DNA from: Diphasiastrum complanatum
Lineage: Eukaryota; Streptophyta; Lycopodiopsida; Lycopodiales; Lycopodiaceae
Reading direction: 5' to 3'
Assembly (NCBI GenBank): GCA_029204225.1
Contig: CM055095.1
Span: 53,793,944-53,857,943, forward strand
DNA length: 64,000 nt
The notes under the pieces were generated by a model. The model searched no databases, had not been told where the DNA came from, and worked only from the letters and a program-made list of their open reading frames with translations. Each line of letters begins with the position of its first letter. Positions within the stretch are counted from its first letter, which is position 1. The translations under genes were made by a program, and so were the position numbers. Positions 1-10,689 of this stretch are shown here, piece by piece.

Positions 1-59
1 TCTTGGGTAGTTAGCCTAAGAAAATAGATTGTTATTGTCGACAAGGTTTGCTCACTTGG

Positions 60-360
60 AGCCGCTGAGCCAGGTGGGAGCGCGATGAGCGCGCGCTCCC
101 AGGGTTCCCCCCCTCCCTCTTTGACAGGACAGCGAGGGAGGGGGGGGGTGTTAGGTGTGGCCCTCCGGGCCACGCGATTCAACGAGGGCCAGCGGCTCGG
201 AGGGGTGGGTGAAGGCGTGACGGGCCAGCTGGCCCCGAGGGAGAGAGAGAGAGCGGGGGGGGGGCGGGTACAAGCGTACAATGGGGGGGATGTACTCCCA
301 TCCCCCTCCCCCATTTTTTTTCAAATTCGTTTTTCAAAATGGGGGGCCCAAGGGTAGGGA
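60..360. other. GC-rich island with palindromes
   Basis: About 300 bp of GC- and purine-rich sequence stands out from the AT-rich surroundings. It holds G runs, a GA stretch near 240-255, a GTGGCCC/GGGCCAC hairpin with a 3-nt loop at 157-173 and a perfect 14-bp palindrome at 222-235. Short open frames cross it on both strands, but their composition is low-complexity and I do not believe they are genes. It may be part of an LTR or leader of the gypsy remnant that follows; no matching second copy is visible in the window. Confidence 0.4.
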
Positions 361-486
361 CCGAGGAAGGGGAGAGGTTTGTCACACTAAGTATACCTAC
401 ATATAGTAATAGAGCAGAATATGTAGATAGAAGAGATTGTGGAGTCCTAGAAATCAGTACTATCATAGGAGATCAGACTATAGATA

Positions 487-736
487 AATACTAATAGACT
501 CAGGATCCAGTATCAAATTAATAACAAAAACAATGGTTAAGGAATTAGGACTAGAAAAACAGATACATTCTATCACTTACCATGAAATCCATTTAGTAGA
601 CACATCCAAATGTATACCAGTAGGGGAGCTAATAGGTATTAGTGTAGTTATAGAGACAGAGACATTTGTTATGAATTTCTTTGTCATAAACCCAGTAGAT
701 ACACCAACTTATTCAATATTATTTGGAAGACCGTAG
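487..736 (+). pseudogene. Gypsy aspartic protease (broken)
   Basis: The catalytic signature Leu-Ile-Asp-Ser-Gly-Ser is encoded near 490-507, upstream of the first ATG of the longest open stretch. It is followed by a beta-rich region ending in ILFGRP, typical of plant gypsy retropepsins (usually ILLGRPW). The family cleaves the Gag-Pol polyprotein. A TAG replaces the usual Trp codon right after GRP, and a further open stretch at 827-1033 is the variable linker to RT. It is a pseudogene because this stop and several later frame breaks separate it from pol. Confidence 0.75.
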
Positions 737-1069
737 CTATATCAAGCAAATGCTATTATAAATTGGTCTACCAAACATATATTTTTTTCAGACATTTTTA
801 CAGCCAGTCCAATAGGGGGTCACCTTTTGAGATGGGGTGAGGAGTTAGCTAGACCTGCTGAATCTTGGATCAATTTCATAGAACCCTATGAGATTGACGA
901 GGATGACGAAATACCAACAACATCTGAGTCAAGGGAAATTCTGGGTGGAACCAGAGCAAGCCTGACCGAAGGGATGGTAGATAAAACAGATTATGTGGAA
1001 ATAGAGATTAATAAAGATAAAATTTTAAATTGATATAAACACCAATCGGACCAAGAACGTGAAGAGTAT

Positions 1070-2440
1070 ATATTACTTCTTCAAAAATACCAAGACGTAT
1101 TTGCTTGGTCGATGGATGATTTAATAGGAATACCAGTTAAATGGGGCGAACATAGAATAGATCTACAATACCTGTGAGACAACGCCAATATAGATTGAAT
1201 CCAAAGTATTCCTTATTAGTTAAAAGACGAATTAGATAGATGTCTTAGAGCGGGTATTATATATCTTGTTCTAAGCAGTGAGTGGGTGTCACCAATAGTT
1301 ATAGTACCTAAGAAGAAGACGAACAAGATTAGAGTTTGCCAAGATTTTAGGAAACTAAATGCTGCTACAACAAAGGATTATCATCCTCTATCGTATACAG
1401 ATACTATTCTTGACCAGGTAGCTGGTCATGAACGGCATTTTAGATGGATTATCAAGTTATAACCAAGTCTTTATAAAGGAGAAAGATAGATCCAATACCA
1501 CCTTCACCACTGATTGGGGGACGTACATGTATACGTGAATGCCCTTTGGTCTTTGTAATGCACCTGTCACATTTCAACGTATGATGACAAATATTTTTCA
1601 AAAAAATTTAAAAAAGTTTTTAGAAATTTTCATGGATGACTTTTGTGTCTATTCATCAACTAAAGACCATTTAGATGCATTAGAAAAAACATTGAGAAGA
1701 TGTCAAGAGACATCTCTTGAATTGCATCCAGCCAAGTGTTACTTCATGATGAGAAAAGGCATCATGTTAGGACATAAAATTTGAAGGAAAGTATACAAGC
1801 CGATATCGAAAAAAGTACAAATGATTTTAGAGTTATTAGAACCAACTAATCTACAAGAGCTTAGAGGTTTTCTAGGACACGTAGGTTATTATCGTAGGAT
1901 AATTAAGGATTATGCCATAATAATACTCCTTTAATAAGTTTATTAAAAAAGTCTGTTGAGTACCATTGGTCACGGGACCATCAACAAGTTTTTGATCAAT
2001 TGAAACAGTTATTAGCAGAAGCCATTGGAGTTAGCCCTCCAAATTGGGCTAAAAAGTTTCATGTATATGTAGACACATCTTTGTTTGCAATAGGTGTAGT
2101 GCTTCGTCAAAAAGATGACCAAAATATAGATTACCCAATTTATCGTGCGAGTAGACAACTTGTTGCATCAGAAAAGAAGCACTAGGAATGATTTATTCAG
2201 TAAAGAAATTTAGACATTATGTATTAGATACCCTTTCGTTTTTCAAGTAGACTACTACGCATTGAAACATTTAGTGAATAAACCTGATCTTTCGGGTAGG
2301 GTAGCTAGATGGGTATTACTATTAGATGAGTTTAATTATGAAGTAGAATTAAGAAGAGGCAAGGATCACCAAAATGCGAATTATATATCTCGCCTCCAAA
2401 CAAAAAATCAGTTTGAACCCATATCTGATGAATTTCCGGA
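1070..2440 (+). pseudogene. Gypsy reverse transcriptase and RNase H (broken)
   Basis: The fingers region (VFAWS, then EWVSPIVIVPKK near 1260-1320) is followed by MPFGLCNAP at about 1539-1565 and the catalytic FMDDF at about 1630-1645. RNase H opens near 2055 with FHVYVDTS and runs to about 2400. These enzymes would copy element RNA to DNA and remove the RNA template. At least four stops or frameshifts (near 1170, 1450, 1785 and 2190) break it. FMDD in place of YVDD/YIDD is normal for several plant gypsy lineages. Confidence 0.85.
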
Positions 2441-2539
2441 TGAACATATAATGCATATCCAATCAAAAACATCAATTTATATGGATATTATTAACTTTTT
2501 ACAAGACCAGATTTATCCTAAACATTTTAATTAACAACA

Positions 2540-2760
2540 AAAAATTGTTTTTCTCTCGAAAGTAGGACCTTATACGATTATAAATAGAATATTGTATAAG
2601 TTAGGAGCTGACGATAGTCTTTGCCGAAATTTGTTGTTTTATTCTGGGACGTTGCGTAAGCTAAAGTAGCTTAACCAACGATTTGACAACTTTGGAGCAT
2701 TTTTACTGCCAAAAAATTTTCGATTAAAAGCCCAAGCTGATTTGAATTAATGGCTAATCA
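2540..2760 (+). pseudogene. Gypsy integrase N-terminus (remnant)
   Basis: After the RNase H tail a frame with YTIIN-ILYKLGADD is readable at about 2565-2615. That is the usual lead-in to the zinc-binding HHCC domain of plant gypsy integrases. The zinc-binding part itself is hard to follow, and the catalytic core with its D-D-E residues is absent. I infer the element is truncated here. Confidence 0.5.
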
Positions 2761-3430
2761 TTGAATAGATTTTGCATTCGGTTTTTTCTATTTATTGCAC
2801 AAATGAAATTCCTACGCATGATGGTCCAAAATTTGTAATCATGTGTTTAAGATTTTAGGGGATCATCATGGTCGTGTGATGTCAGGCGAATTTTCATTTG
2901 CCACCCCTAACTAGAATTTCATTCCCTCCATCTACATATAAAAACCGAAATTTAAAAAAAAAATATTACGTTTGGTTGCAATCATTTCGGGTATAAACTT
3001 TCTAATAGAGCAATGTCCTAAAAAATGTAGTTTTTTTATGGACAATACTGTGGGTATAGAGTTTATACCAATGATTTTGCAAAATGAAAAAAACCATTGT
3101 ATGCATCGAAATCTTATTCACACCATTTTTTAAGCCATTACAATTCCACAATCACTTTAACTGCATTTGAGAAAACATAGCCCGTATTGACTACAAAAAA
3201 GTCTATAGAAGTAGGAAAATGACAACGAAAAACCATAAAAAAAAACTTGTCGATCGAGCACCCCCTCCAGCCATGCAACTTCCAAAGAAAACACTAAGTT
3301 AACTAAAGTGTTAACTTAAGTTTACCTACCCTCCCCCCCCCCCTTCTTCCTCAACACGCCTTTACCCTCCCTCCTCGGGTTTCACCAAAATTCGAGAGCA
3401 GAGTAGGAGAAGACCAGCGCGCGCCAGAAG
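2760..3430. other. No gene recognised; AT-rich flank
   Basis: AT-rich sequence with short homopolymers (poly-A near 3236, C run near 3341-3350). I see no domain and no long reading frame. Confidence 0.5.
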
Positions 3431-3431
3431 C

Positions 3432-3560
<129 letters not shown>

Positions 3561-3705
3561 TGGAGGCGCCATCCCTCCACCATTTACTCTATTGATGACC
3601 CTTATAGGTAGCAATCCGAAGGGCGCACTACAGCAAGCAGGAGGCACACGGCACTAGAGGCTGACGACAACTGTTTTCTCCATTGTTTTCTATGGAAACT
3701 TTTAT

Positions 3706-4692
3706 TTGAAGCTTATCACATCAACTCTCTATTGTTTTTGCATATTTCAATCCTCTTGCACAATTAAATGTAGTCCCAAAACTGCAAAGATTTGTAAACA
3801 TGGATTCCCATTTGAACCATGTGTATCTTGCACTGAGTTGGACACCAAAACTAAACGATGGAAATATTTTCGATCAAGGTACGAAGATCGAAATGTGGTA
3901 CCCTATCACCCAACAGTGCTTTGGCTATGGCAAGCACACATGAATCTACAACGAATCACAAACACGGGTTGGTCATACTATGTTTTAAAATATGCGATGA
4001 AATCAGATCCTATAGGATCATTGAATTTGAATGCTGCTGATGCCAAATGAATAGGATTGAATCATTTAGACGAAAATGTGTTGAAATTGATACCTAGTTA
4101 TGTTTTGACAAAACCGATATCATTACCATAAATTTGTTTCATGTGTTTGAAAATCCCTATCATCAAGAAAAGTGAAGCAATCCAATACATCGGTAGTTCA
4201 TCACCACCAGAACTGCGTCACAAATTTGTCAATTTTAACAATACAATCCTACTACATCCAATTGATATCTACACGTATAGGCTTGAAGTCCTCGAAAACA
4301 TTACTTTTTGTAACTATTTGCATCAATTCGTTGTGACTAAAAAGAAATATATTGATCAACTAGAATACTATCTATACAAAAACAATAGAATAGTCAAATT
4401 CTCAAACTACCATCCAGCATATCAAATTGAAGGATTTTTTTTAAATATATTGTTGGAAAAATACGAGTTCCGAAAAGAAAGAGAGCTTTTGAGCTCCATC
4501 AACAAAGATGGATCTTATTACACGGAATGCATGCTGCGTGATATCATTCGAAGCGAAATGCACATTTTTTGGGTCAAAAACACTAAAGGATCATTCTTGG
4601 TGCTGGAATTGGTCAGACTTATTGAGGTCATAAGTCAATTTTGGGTTAGCCCAAAGGTTTTGACAAGTACTCGTCATAGAATGCAATTCTAG
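3706..4692 (+). pseudogene. Helitron replication-helicase protein, first part
   Basis: Two open stretches (3706-4050 and 4141-4692) carry the segment lying between the Rep and helicase domains of Helitron proteins. The first has CKHGFPFEPC followed by VVPYHPTVLWLWQAHMN and a W-YVLKYAMKS motif. The second has IPIIKKSEA, the HPIDIY motif and LENITF, all familiar from Helitron-encoded proteins. Intact proteins join HUH rolling-circle nuclease to a PIF1-type helicase. Here the HUH nuclease motif, the helicase Walker A motif and everything after about 4580 are missing, and a stop separates the two stretches. The rest of such a helicase appears at 24.0-25.0 kb on the same strand, perhaps from the same original copy. 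Confidence 0.75.
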
Positions 4693-4825
4693 CTAACATT
4701 GTGTTGAATTTTGGTTGTTTTGGAGAATATTTTGGATTCATTATTGCATAGTGATTCAACCTGGTCTTGTAGGGATGATTTTGAGAGGCATTTATGTGCA
4801 TTTGATTCATTTTGATTCAGGCTAG

Positions 4826-5540
4826 GTGAATCCAAGCACCTTGTTGCTGGAAATTAAGTCCATAGTTGTCTCCTTGGTGAATACTAATTTCTATTTCAAG
4901 ATTTTTCTTGCACGTTTATTGATCATTGATCTAGGGTCAGATGCAATCTACTTTGGTTCTATGTATGCTCATCTGATACCTATAGGAATCATGGCCGAAT
5001 TACTCAAAGTTGACTTCATCGACTTCCCAGCTAATCTACATCATAACAAAGAATATTCATTCCCATTTGTTTCTACATTCGAATGTCATGTTATTTGAAG
5101 AACATCGAAGACCTGGCCATCTTCAACAACTTCAATCGATAGTTTACTAAACAGCTTCAAAGTGTCCAACTTGTTTGACATCTTTGACGACTTCGATTGT
5201 TGGTTCACTCAACTGCTTCTATCCGAAGTGCTCAACTTTTAGACTACTTTGACAAGCGATAGACTAAACAACTTATGTTCAAAGTATCCAAAGTGTAGGA
5301 CTTCATCGACAACTTCAGCAAAGTCACTATTTCCAACCAGTCTGCAAAAATGAACTATTTGTCGCACAGTTCGCATTTTCTCAAAAAAGCAACAAAACAG
5401 TCTCTTCAAAAAAATGAATTATTTTTTCATGACCTTCGAGTTTTTCCACATTTTTTCGAAGAGAGAGAAAAAATGAAGGCTTTCTATTTTGATGAGAAAC
5501 ATCTCCAGCCACTTCCTGAAATATGCAAGTGAGAGAAATT
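4826..5540 (+). repeat. Dispersed repeat N, copy 1
   Basis: This stretch matches, with mismatches and gaps, the reverse complement of about 62040-62690. The best part is 4850-4990 against 62690-62550 (same order of words such as CATGTTTATTGATCATTGAT, with changes). The 5' section has a 90-codon open frame that the other copy does not keep, so I do not call it a gene. The later part holds short words built on CTTCGAG/TTCGAAG and AT-rich tracts. It directly follows Helitron coding debris, so it may be Helitron-derived; termini were not resolved. Confidence 0.6.
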
Positions 5541-5696
5541 ATGCGACATTCTCGTCCATGTTAGTGATCCCGAGTAGTCTAACTATATACATATTGTACA
5601 ATTGTTATTCTGTCATTATATGTCATTGTAGTTCAACCACTTCAACTACAACAAATACTTAGTTGAAAGATAGACATTTATTGTAATTAACTACAA

Positions 5697-5774
5697 GGAT
5701 GCGGTGCATGAATACACTCTCATCACACCTTCTAACTGATGCTCTGCCAACAGAGCAAATGATATTGAGCATCC
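5697..5774 (-). other. tRNA-like sequence (degenerate; possible SINE head)
   Basis: Read on the minus strand, 78 nt begin with GGATGC and end with GCATCC, a perfect 6-bp acceptor-like stem. A D-arm (GCTC-TGTTGGCA-GAGC) also serves as a good A box, and CATCA/TGATG could form an anticodon-like stem. The T-arm and B box are poor (TTCATGC in place of TTCRANNC), and about ten extra bases lie between acceptor and D-arm. It is therefore not a functional tRNA; a tRNA pseudogene or tRNA-derived SINE head is possible. Confidence 0.3.
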
Positions 5775-5789
5775 AGGTTACGCCTCTCT

Positions 5790-6290
5790 TTTTTTTAAGG
5801 CTGTAACATATTCAATGTTGTTCAAGCTTTTATTGTAATATAGAAGCAACACATTTTTCATCTGTGTTTAACATAGATGTATGATGTTGTGATTTGATTA
5901 CACTCTTATTGCTTGTTCACACTTGTTCACTCACTCTGATCAGATCACGGACATCAATGACTCCTTAGTATCAGATCAGGCAATGGCTATCTTTGACGCC
6001 TGAGGAACTTGCATTATCAAACTACACTTTCATCTTCACATTCTGAACTAAAATTTGTTTTGAATCTAGTTTACATTAATAACACATCTCTTCTAATCTC
6101 TTCGGTGGACTGTACTCATTTTATTTAGGTATGAATAAATTTTAAAATCCTATAAAAGAAAAGGCTTGAGCTGTGAGTCCATTTATGCATTAACCATATT
6201 TTAGACTATTGTTTGCTAGTAGCAGCCCATAAGAACGGAGATTTTTCTATTTGTATTACTGTTAGCATGTTAACTCCTCATCTTCTTCAT
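5790..6290 (+). other. Probable leader/LTR remnant of copia A
   Basis: About 500 bp upstream of the copia A gag without coding potential. Short words such as ATGGCTATC-TTGA-GCCT recur near 18510 and 18580 in the LTR-like sequence of A', hinting that both are diverged LTRs of one family. Alignment by eye is too weak to set borders. Confidence 0.3.
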
Positions 6291-6295
6291 CTAAC

Positions 6296-6956
6296 AAAAT
6301 TAGAGTTATTGACAAGCTCAACAGAACTAACTTCTATATCTGGAAGTTAAAAGTCCGGATGATGTTGTTAGATAGAGATCTTTAGAATGTTGTAGACGGG
6401 TATAGAAGACGACGATCATCAATCAACTAAGGCCTAGAAGACCAAAGATCAGAAGGCCCTAGCAGCGATCACGCTGAATCTAGCCGACTCCCAAATATCA
6501 CATGTTACCACGTGCAAGTCCTCCAAAGAAACATTAGACTTGTTATCAAATTTGTATGAGACTCACAATGTAACTACAAGGTTGCATCATAGACTAAAGT
6601 TTTTTACTTTAAGAATGTCTGATTCTACAGCCATTACTTCTCACATCAACAGTTTCAAGTCTTTATTAGATCAGTTATCAGCTGTAGGATGTGCTATTCA
6701 AAATGATGATGTTGTCATGACCTTGCTTTCTTCTTCACCAAAGTCCTTTGAACACTTTGTTGTTGTGATCTCCACTCAATCTGACCTGACTCTTCAAAAG
6801 GTCATCAGTCATCTTCTTCAAGAAGAACTGCGGAGAAAAACCAATGATCTGTCCATCAAAGACAAGTCCTTGGTCCTATACACCAAGAAGAAAGACTATT
6901 CCAATGGGCAAGAATCAAATGCAGCAGCAAAAGCCTCGTACTCAATCAACGAGTAG
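6296..6956 (+). pseudogene. Copia A gag (UBN2-type, broken)
   Basis: The start reads INKLN-type (VIDKLNRTNFYIWK), the usual N-terminus of plant copia Gag, then a stop near 6384. The 6540-6956 stretch carries the UBN2 helix-rich core (FFTLRMSD, HINSFKSLLDQL, LLSSSP). Gag forms the particle that packages element RNA. The frame shifts into the next stretch near 6850-6960, where nucleocapsid and protease follow. Confidence 0.8.
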
Positions 6957-7728
6957 TGGATCGAACAAGAAACTCTTCTGCAAATATTGGAAGAGAGCTA
7001 ATCACAACATTAAGGAGTGTCGTATCCGCATCTACAATGAGGCAAAGAGACAACAACAACAACAACCAGACTCCTCCAATGTGGCGAAATTCAAGGAGCA
7101 AGATTTTGACAAACCATCACACTTGTTAATGGCTTACAATAGTAGCAACAAAGACTATGATAGCTGGTACCTAGACAATGGCGCTACCCAACACATGACT
7201 TCTCTCGAGGAATGGTTAATTGAGTATGCAGCTTATAGCAAAGATCAATTCATCTATCTCGGAGATTCAAGCACCATTTGCATAGAAGGAAAAGGGATAG
7301 TCAAGATCATATTCAAGAACAATCTTTCTATTTGTGTTCTGAATGTTCTTCACATACCTCAGCTATCTAAGAATCTGTTATCAGTCTCTAAGATAACAAA
7401 TGAAGGCTACCTTGCTATTTTCTCTTCTAAACAGTGTACAATCTTCGATGAAGATACCACTCTGACTACATGCACTAGAATCGAAAATCTATATGTACTC
7501 TATGACTCAGTTGCATTAGCTAGTACTTCTCATGAAAATGTAAACAATCATGCTATTTTGTGGCATAGTCGATTTGGACATGTGAATACAAGATCACTTT
7601 CTTACATGTGGTGTAATAATTTAGTTGATGGATTGTATTTCACTCTTTAATTAGATATTAAATTATTTTTCTATGAATCTTGCATCTATGGCAAATACTC
7701 TAGGAGCAAATTTCCTAGAACACATTCT
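6900..7728 (+). pseudogene. Copia A nucleocapsid, protease and GAG-pre-integrase (cut by B)
   Basis: The zinc knuckle reads C-K-Y-W-X4-H-X4-C: the second Cys is Trp. The protease active site reads Asp-Asn-Gly-Ala where the family has Asp-Ser-Gly-Ala/Ser. Both changes suggest a dead copy. VLHIPQLSKNLLSVSK and LWHSRFGHV (GAG-pre-integrase) follow. Coding for the integrase zinc domain (YGKYSRSKF) runs up to 7728, where element B begins; integrase coding resumes at 13321. Confidence 0.8.
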
Positions 7729-8596
7729 TGTGAAATTTTAGAGAAATAAAGACCAAGAATAGATCTAGATCAGATCCTCAAAAGGTATTGGAAGCTAGAT
7801 TACTTGATCTACTAATCAACCAATGATTAGATCTAGAATAAGATCAATTTTCCATCAAAAATCTAGCAAGAACAACAAGTAAATGATTAAACTTGAGACC
7901 TACTGCCTTCACACATGTGAATAACAGTAACTATACGGACTTACAGCAGAGAGTGAGGTACATAAGTGTTAGAAAGCAATAGAACCATAAAATCACAACA
8001 CAAATATGAGAATACTCAAGATATGCCTCCAAAACCAAGATCTTGTTTCATTGATTTCTCAAAGTGGATCCATCATGGATTAAATACAAAAATCATCATA
8101 CTCTCTCTCTCTCTAAGACACTTCTAGCACGTGTGAGACAGGTCATAGTGCTTATCCATATCCGCTTTGGCTAAGATTCCATCAATTTGCTACATCATCA
8201 TTGGTGGCTAGTGTTGACCTTCTAGACTCCTACAAATTAGGAGATAGGTCCTACAATCTAGGAGATTTGACTTTTGACTTGTATGAAAACTATATACAAT
8301 GGATCTAAACTTTCTATATGATATTTCACACATGGGAGACCACTCCTACCCATGTGATATAGCACTTTCTACCACTAGAATGGTGCCAAGTGGCATAATA
8401 CTACTAAACTAGTTTTTGGCCAATTTAGCCACTAGTTTCCAAATCAAATGATATGTACAACCTATTTGATCTATCTAAATGACTTAGGCATAGATTTCAC
8501 ATGTGGGAACAGGCACCACCATGTCTAATGATGATAGGTACAAGTCATTATGGTATTTACAAGATTTAACCAAGTTAGCTTTTGCCAATTTTAACA
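7729..8596 (-). repeat. B 3' LTR
   Basis: 868 bp, TGTGAAATTT at the left and TTTTAACA at the right on the plus strand. It matches 12541-13320 closely apart from about 88 bp near 8440-8530 absent from the other LTR. The minus-strand polypurine tract abuts it at 8597. Confidence 0.88.
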
Positions 8597-8657
8597 CTCC
8601 TCCTCAAAACTAACTTGATACATCTATGGTACATCTATTTACAACACTTAAAACTGA

Positions 8658-9377
8658 TCATTGCAGGTTCATAGGTGTGAAGATTAGCCAATACGTTTGA
8701 TGAAGATCCAAGATCACCATATCTGATAGTGCCTCCTTGATGTTGACTTCTTTGATGAACTTGAGAGCTTTACACCACTTGATCACTTTTTCCATTGATT
8801 TGTTCCATCCTTGAAACATATGGTTGATCCAAAAGCTCCTCCTCCTTAAAAATAGCTGCAGTTCCATGAGAAAATAAATATTCCTTCTTGACTCATAAGG
8901 ATCACAAAGATCCAACATCATGTTACCAAGATCCCGAGAATTAGGCTCATCAACATTGGCAAGACTATGCATGCTATAATAACCAAGAGTTTGCATCATA
9001 TCTTCATGCTTGATTTCCATGCTAATCTCAGATCTCATGAGGCTAAATACTTCACTATGTAGATAAGTGTCCTTAGAGGATGATTCACTTACTCTCATAA
9101 AGAGTTTACAATTTGCCTCAATACATGAAAAAACACAAATTTTCACACTATGAGTGAACAAATCACTCTTGCTCTTGCAAGACTAAAGAGCATACATTTG
9201 ACAAAATAACCATTTTCTTTCTAATTGATCTAAAATCAATTTCAAATCATTAAGAACATCAACTATGTTCTCAAGAGAGACATCATACTCAACTAGCATT
9301 GCTTTACTCCAACTTTGAGTTGCAAAAGTCTCACTAAAGCAAATTGATTCACCAAATGACATAAGAGATGCAAGCAT
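8658..9377 (-). pseudogene. B unknown ORF, second (distal) repeat unit
   Basis: Two stretches (9183-9377 and 8658-9161) in different frames encode a protein I do not recognise. The part around KLFMRVSES-SKDTYLH and the preceding GESICFSETFATQSWSKAML resemble, in the same order, parts of the protein encoded at 9414-10211. The DNA also aligns with an offset near 0.69 kb, so the region arose by tandem duplication. The composition (Met, Cys, Phe and Lys rich) resembles no retroelement enzyme. Frame breaks suggest this unit is no longer translated as one protein. Confidence 0.5.
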
Positions 9378-9413
9378 GAGATGTATACCACTTGAAATGT
9401 GCTGCTCTTTCCC

Positions 9414-10211
9414 TTAAAATGTGAGCCATATGAGCTCAACCATGTCTCTTGATATTCTTCTTGGAATCATAACTTGAGAAGGACTCTCCTCCTCGATCGT
9501 TGGCACACTTGAACCTTGAGATGACTCCTCAAGGTCAACTTCTTGGTGCTCCTCCTTGATGGAAATCTGAGACCTCCATGTCTCAAAATGATCACAACAA
9601 ACATGATTATATAATGTGCACTTCATATGATCATCAACATTACTTATGCTAAAACCATAAGTCCAAAAATCACCATAGCTTGGCATACTTTTTCTAATAT
9701 TGAAATCAAAAAGCATTTCCATCTCAATAAGGCTAACTACTTGCTTATGGATATAAGTGTCCACTTTGGATGTTTCACTTATTCTCATAAGAAGTTTACA
9801 ACTTGCCTTTAAAATTAAAAATTTACAATTTTCAACATTGTGAATGAACACATCATTCATGATCTTATTTAAACCAAAAGAAAATACATCATGAAGACAT
9901 TTCCATTTCCTTGTCTTTATACTCAATGTAAGTTTACAAGGAAAACATGCTTTGTCTAGTATTGCCTTAATCCACCTTTGAGATACAAAAATCTCTTCAA
10001 AGCAAAATAGTTCTTCATAAGATGTCATGAGAGCATAAATGGAACTAGATTGCTCCTCCTTACTCTTGCTTGGTTTATCTTGGATCATAACAATAACTTT
10101 GAACTTATCCAAAGTTCCAGACAAAATGCATTCCAAGGACATGAAATAAATCCAAGTGACATTAATGAAAGTGAGATCTATCTTTGCATCTTGGACCAAA
10201 GGCACTTCCAA
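9414..10211 (-). CDS. B unknown ORF, first (proximal) repeat unit
   Basis: The longest frame in element B, 265 codons if the first listed codon is used; the true start is uncertain. I recognise no family. It lies downstream of a zinc-knuckle Gag remnant, where pol would begin in a complete element. Residues about 58-90 and 134-185 have counterparts in the next unit (8658-9377). The C-terminus is acidic and Ser-rich (EEHQEVDLEESSQ). It may be a leftover Gag extension, a captured host sequence or a transposon-specific protein. Coding status is inferred from length and the duplicated, partly conserved protein pattern only. Confidence 0.4.
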   Translation of the reverse strand: MEVPLVQDAKIDLTFINVTWIYFMSLECILSGTLDKFKVIVMIQDKPSKSKEEQSSSIYALMTSYEELFCFEEIFVSQRWIKAILDKACFPCKLTLSIKTRKWKCLHDVFSFGLNKIMNDVFIHNVENCKFLILKASCKLLMRISETSKVDTYIHKQVVSLIEMEMLFDFNIRKSMPSYGDFWTYGFSISNVDDHMKCTLYNHVCCDHFETWRSQISIKEEHQEVDLEESSQGSSVPTIEEESPSQVMIPRRISRDMVELIWLTF

Positions 10212-10289
10212 ATAAAAACTTCAAAAGGTTTGAAATGTGTGGTGATGGACTTTTGAACACAAATCTTGTAAGTCCTTGTGAGACTCCAA

Positions 10290-10510
10290 GCCTCATGCAT
10301 CTTTCCACAAAGGAAACACCTTTCCTTGGATTTGACCTTCTTGCCTTTGCACTTTGAACTTGAAGCTCCATCCTTCACCTCAGCCCCCTTGCTTTGGTTC
10401 TCCTTGGATGAATTGGTCTTCATTTTGTAGCATCTTGAGACAAAATGATCTCTCTTGCCACAAAGGTTGCACTTGCCTCCAATAGGTTACCACCTATTGA
10501 TGCCATGATG
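10290..10510 (-). pseudogene. B Gag nucleocapsid remnant with zinc knuckles
   Basis: Translation of about 10430-10480 gives CNLCGKRDHFVSRC, a canonical CX2CX4HX4C knuckle. About 40 residues later, after a Lys-rich linker, CFLCGKMHEA begins a second, incomplete knuckle at about 10300-10325. Zinc knuckles of this type bind element RNA in Gag. The frame is interrupted between the parts, and the upstream capsid region was not recognised. Confidence 0.6.
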
Positions 10511-10689
10511 AGGAAGTAAAACCTTGTGATATGACTTTTAAAAATGTAATTTGTGACTCTCAAGAGACTAGATTTGAACACATTCAACAATCTAGAAGGA
10601 TCTACACAAGATCTAGACCACAAATTTCGAACCATATATCTTTTCAACCTAGTCAAATGGAAACTAAGCTTTGCTTTGATCACTAAGAC

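Larger units (their letters stand above)
480..2760 (+). mobile_element. Decayed Ty3/gypsy retrotransposon (pol remnant)
   Basis: Protease, reverse transcriptase, RNase H and the start of an integrase follow each other on the plus strand in Ty3/gypsy order. The reading frame is broken many times by stops and frameshifts, so the copy is dead. No LTR pair, primer site or gag was found; the 5' part lies outside the window or is lost. The copy ends in sequence without recognisable integrase core near 2760. Confidence 0.85.

Noticed and set aside
4826-5098. 90-codon frame in repeat N
   Set aside because: The inverted copy at 62.5 kb does not keep the frame.
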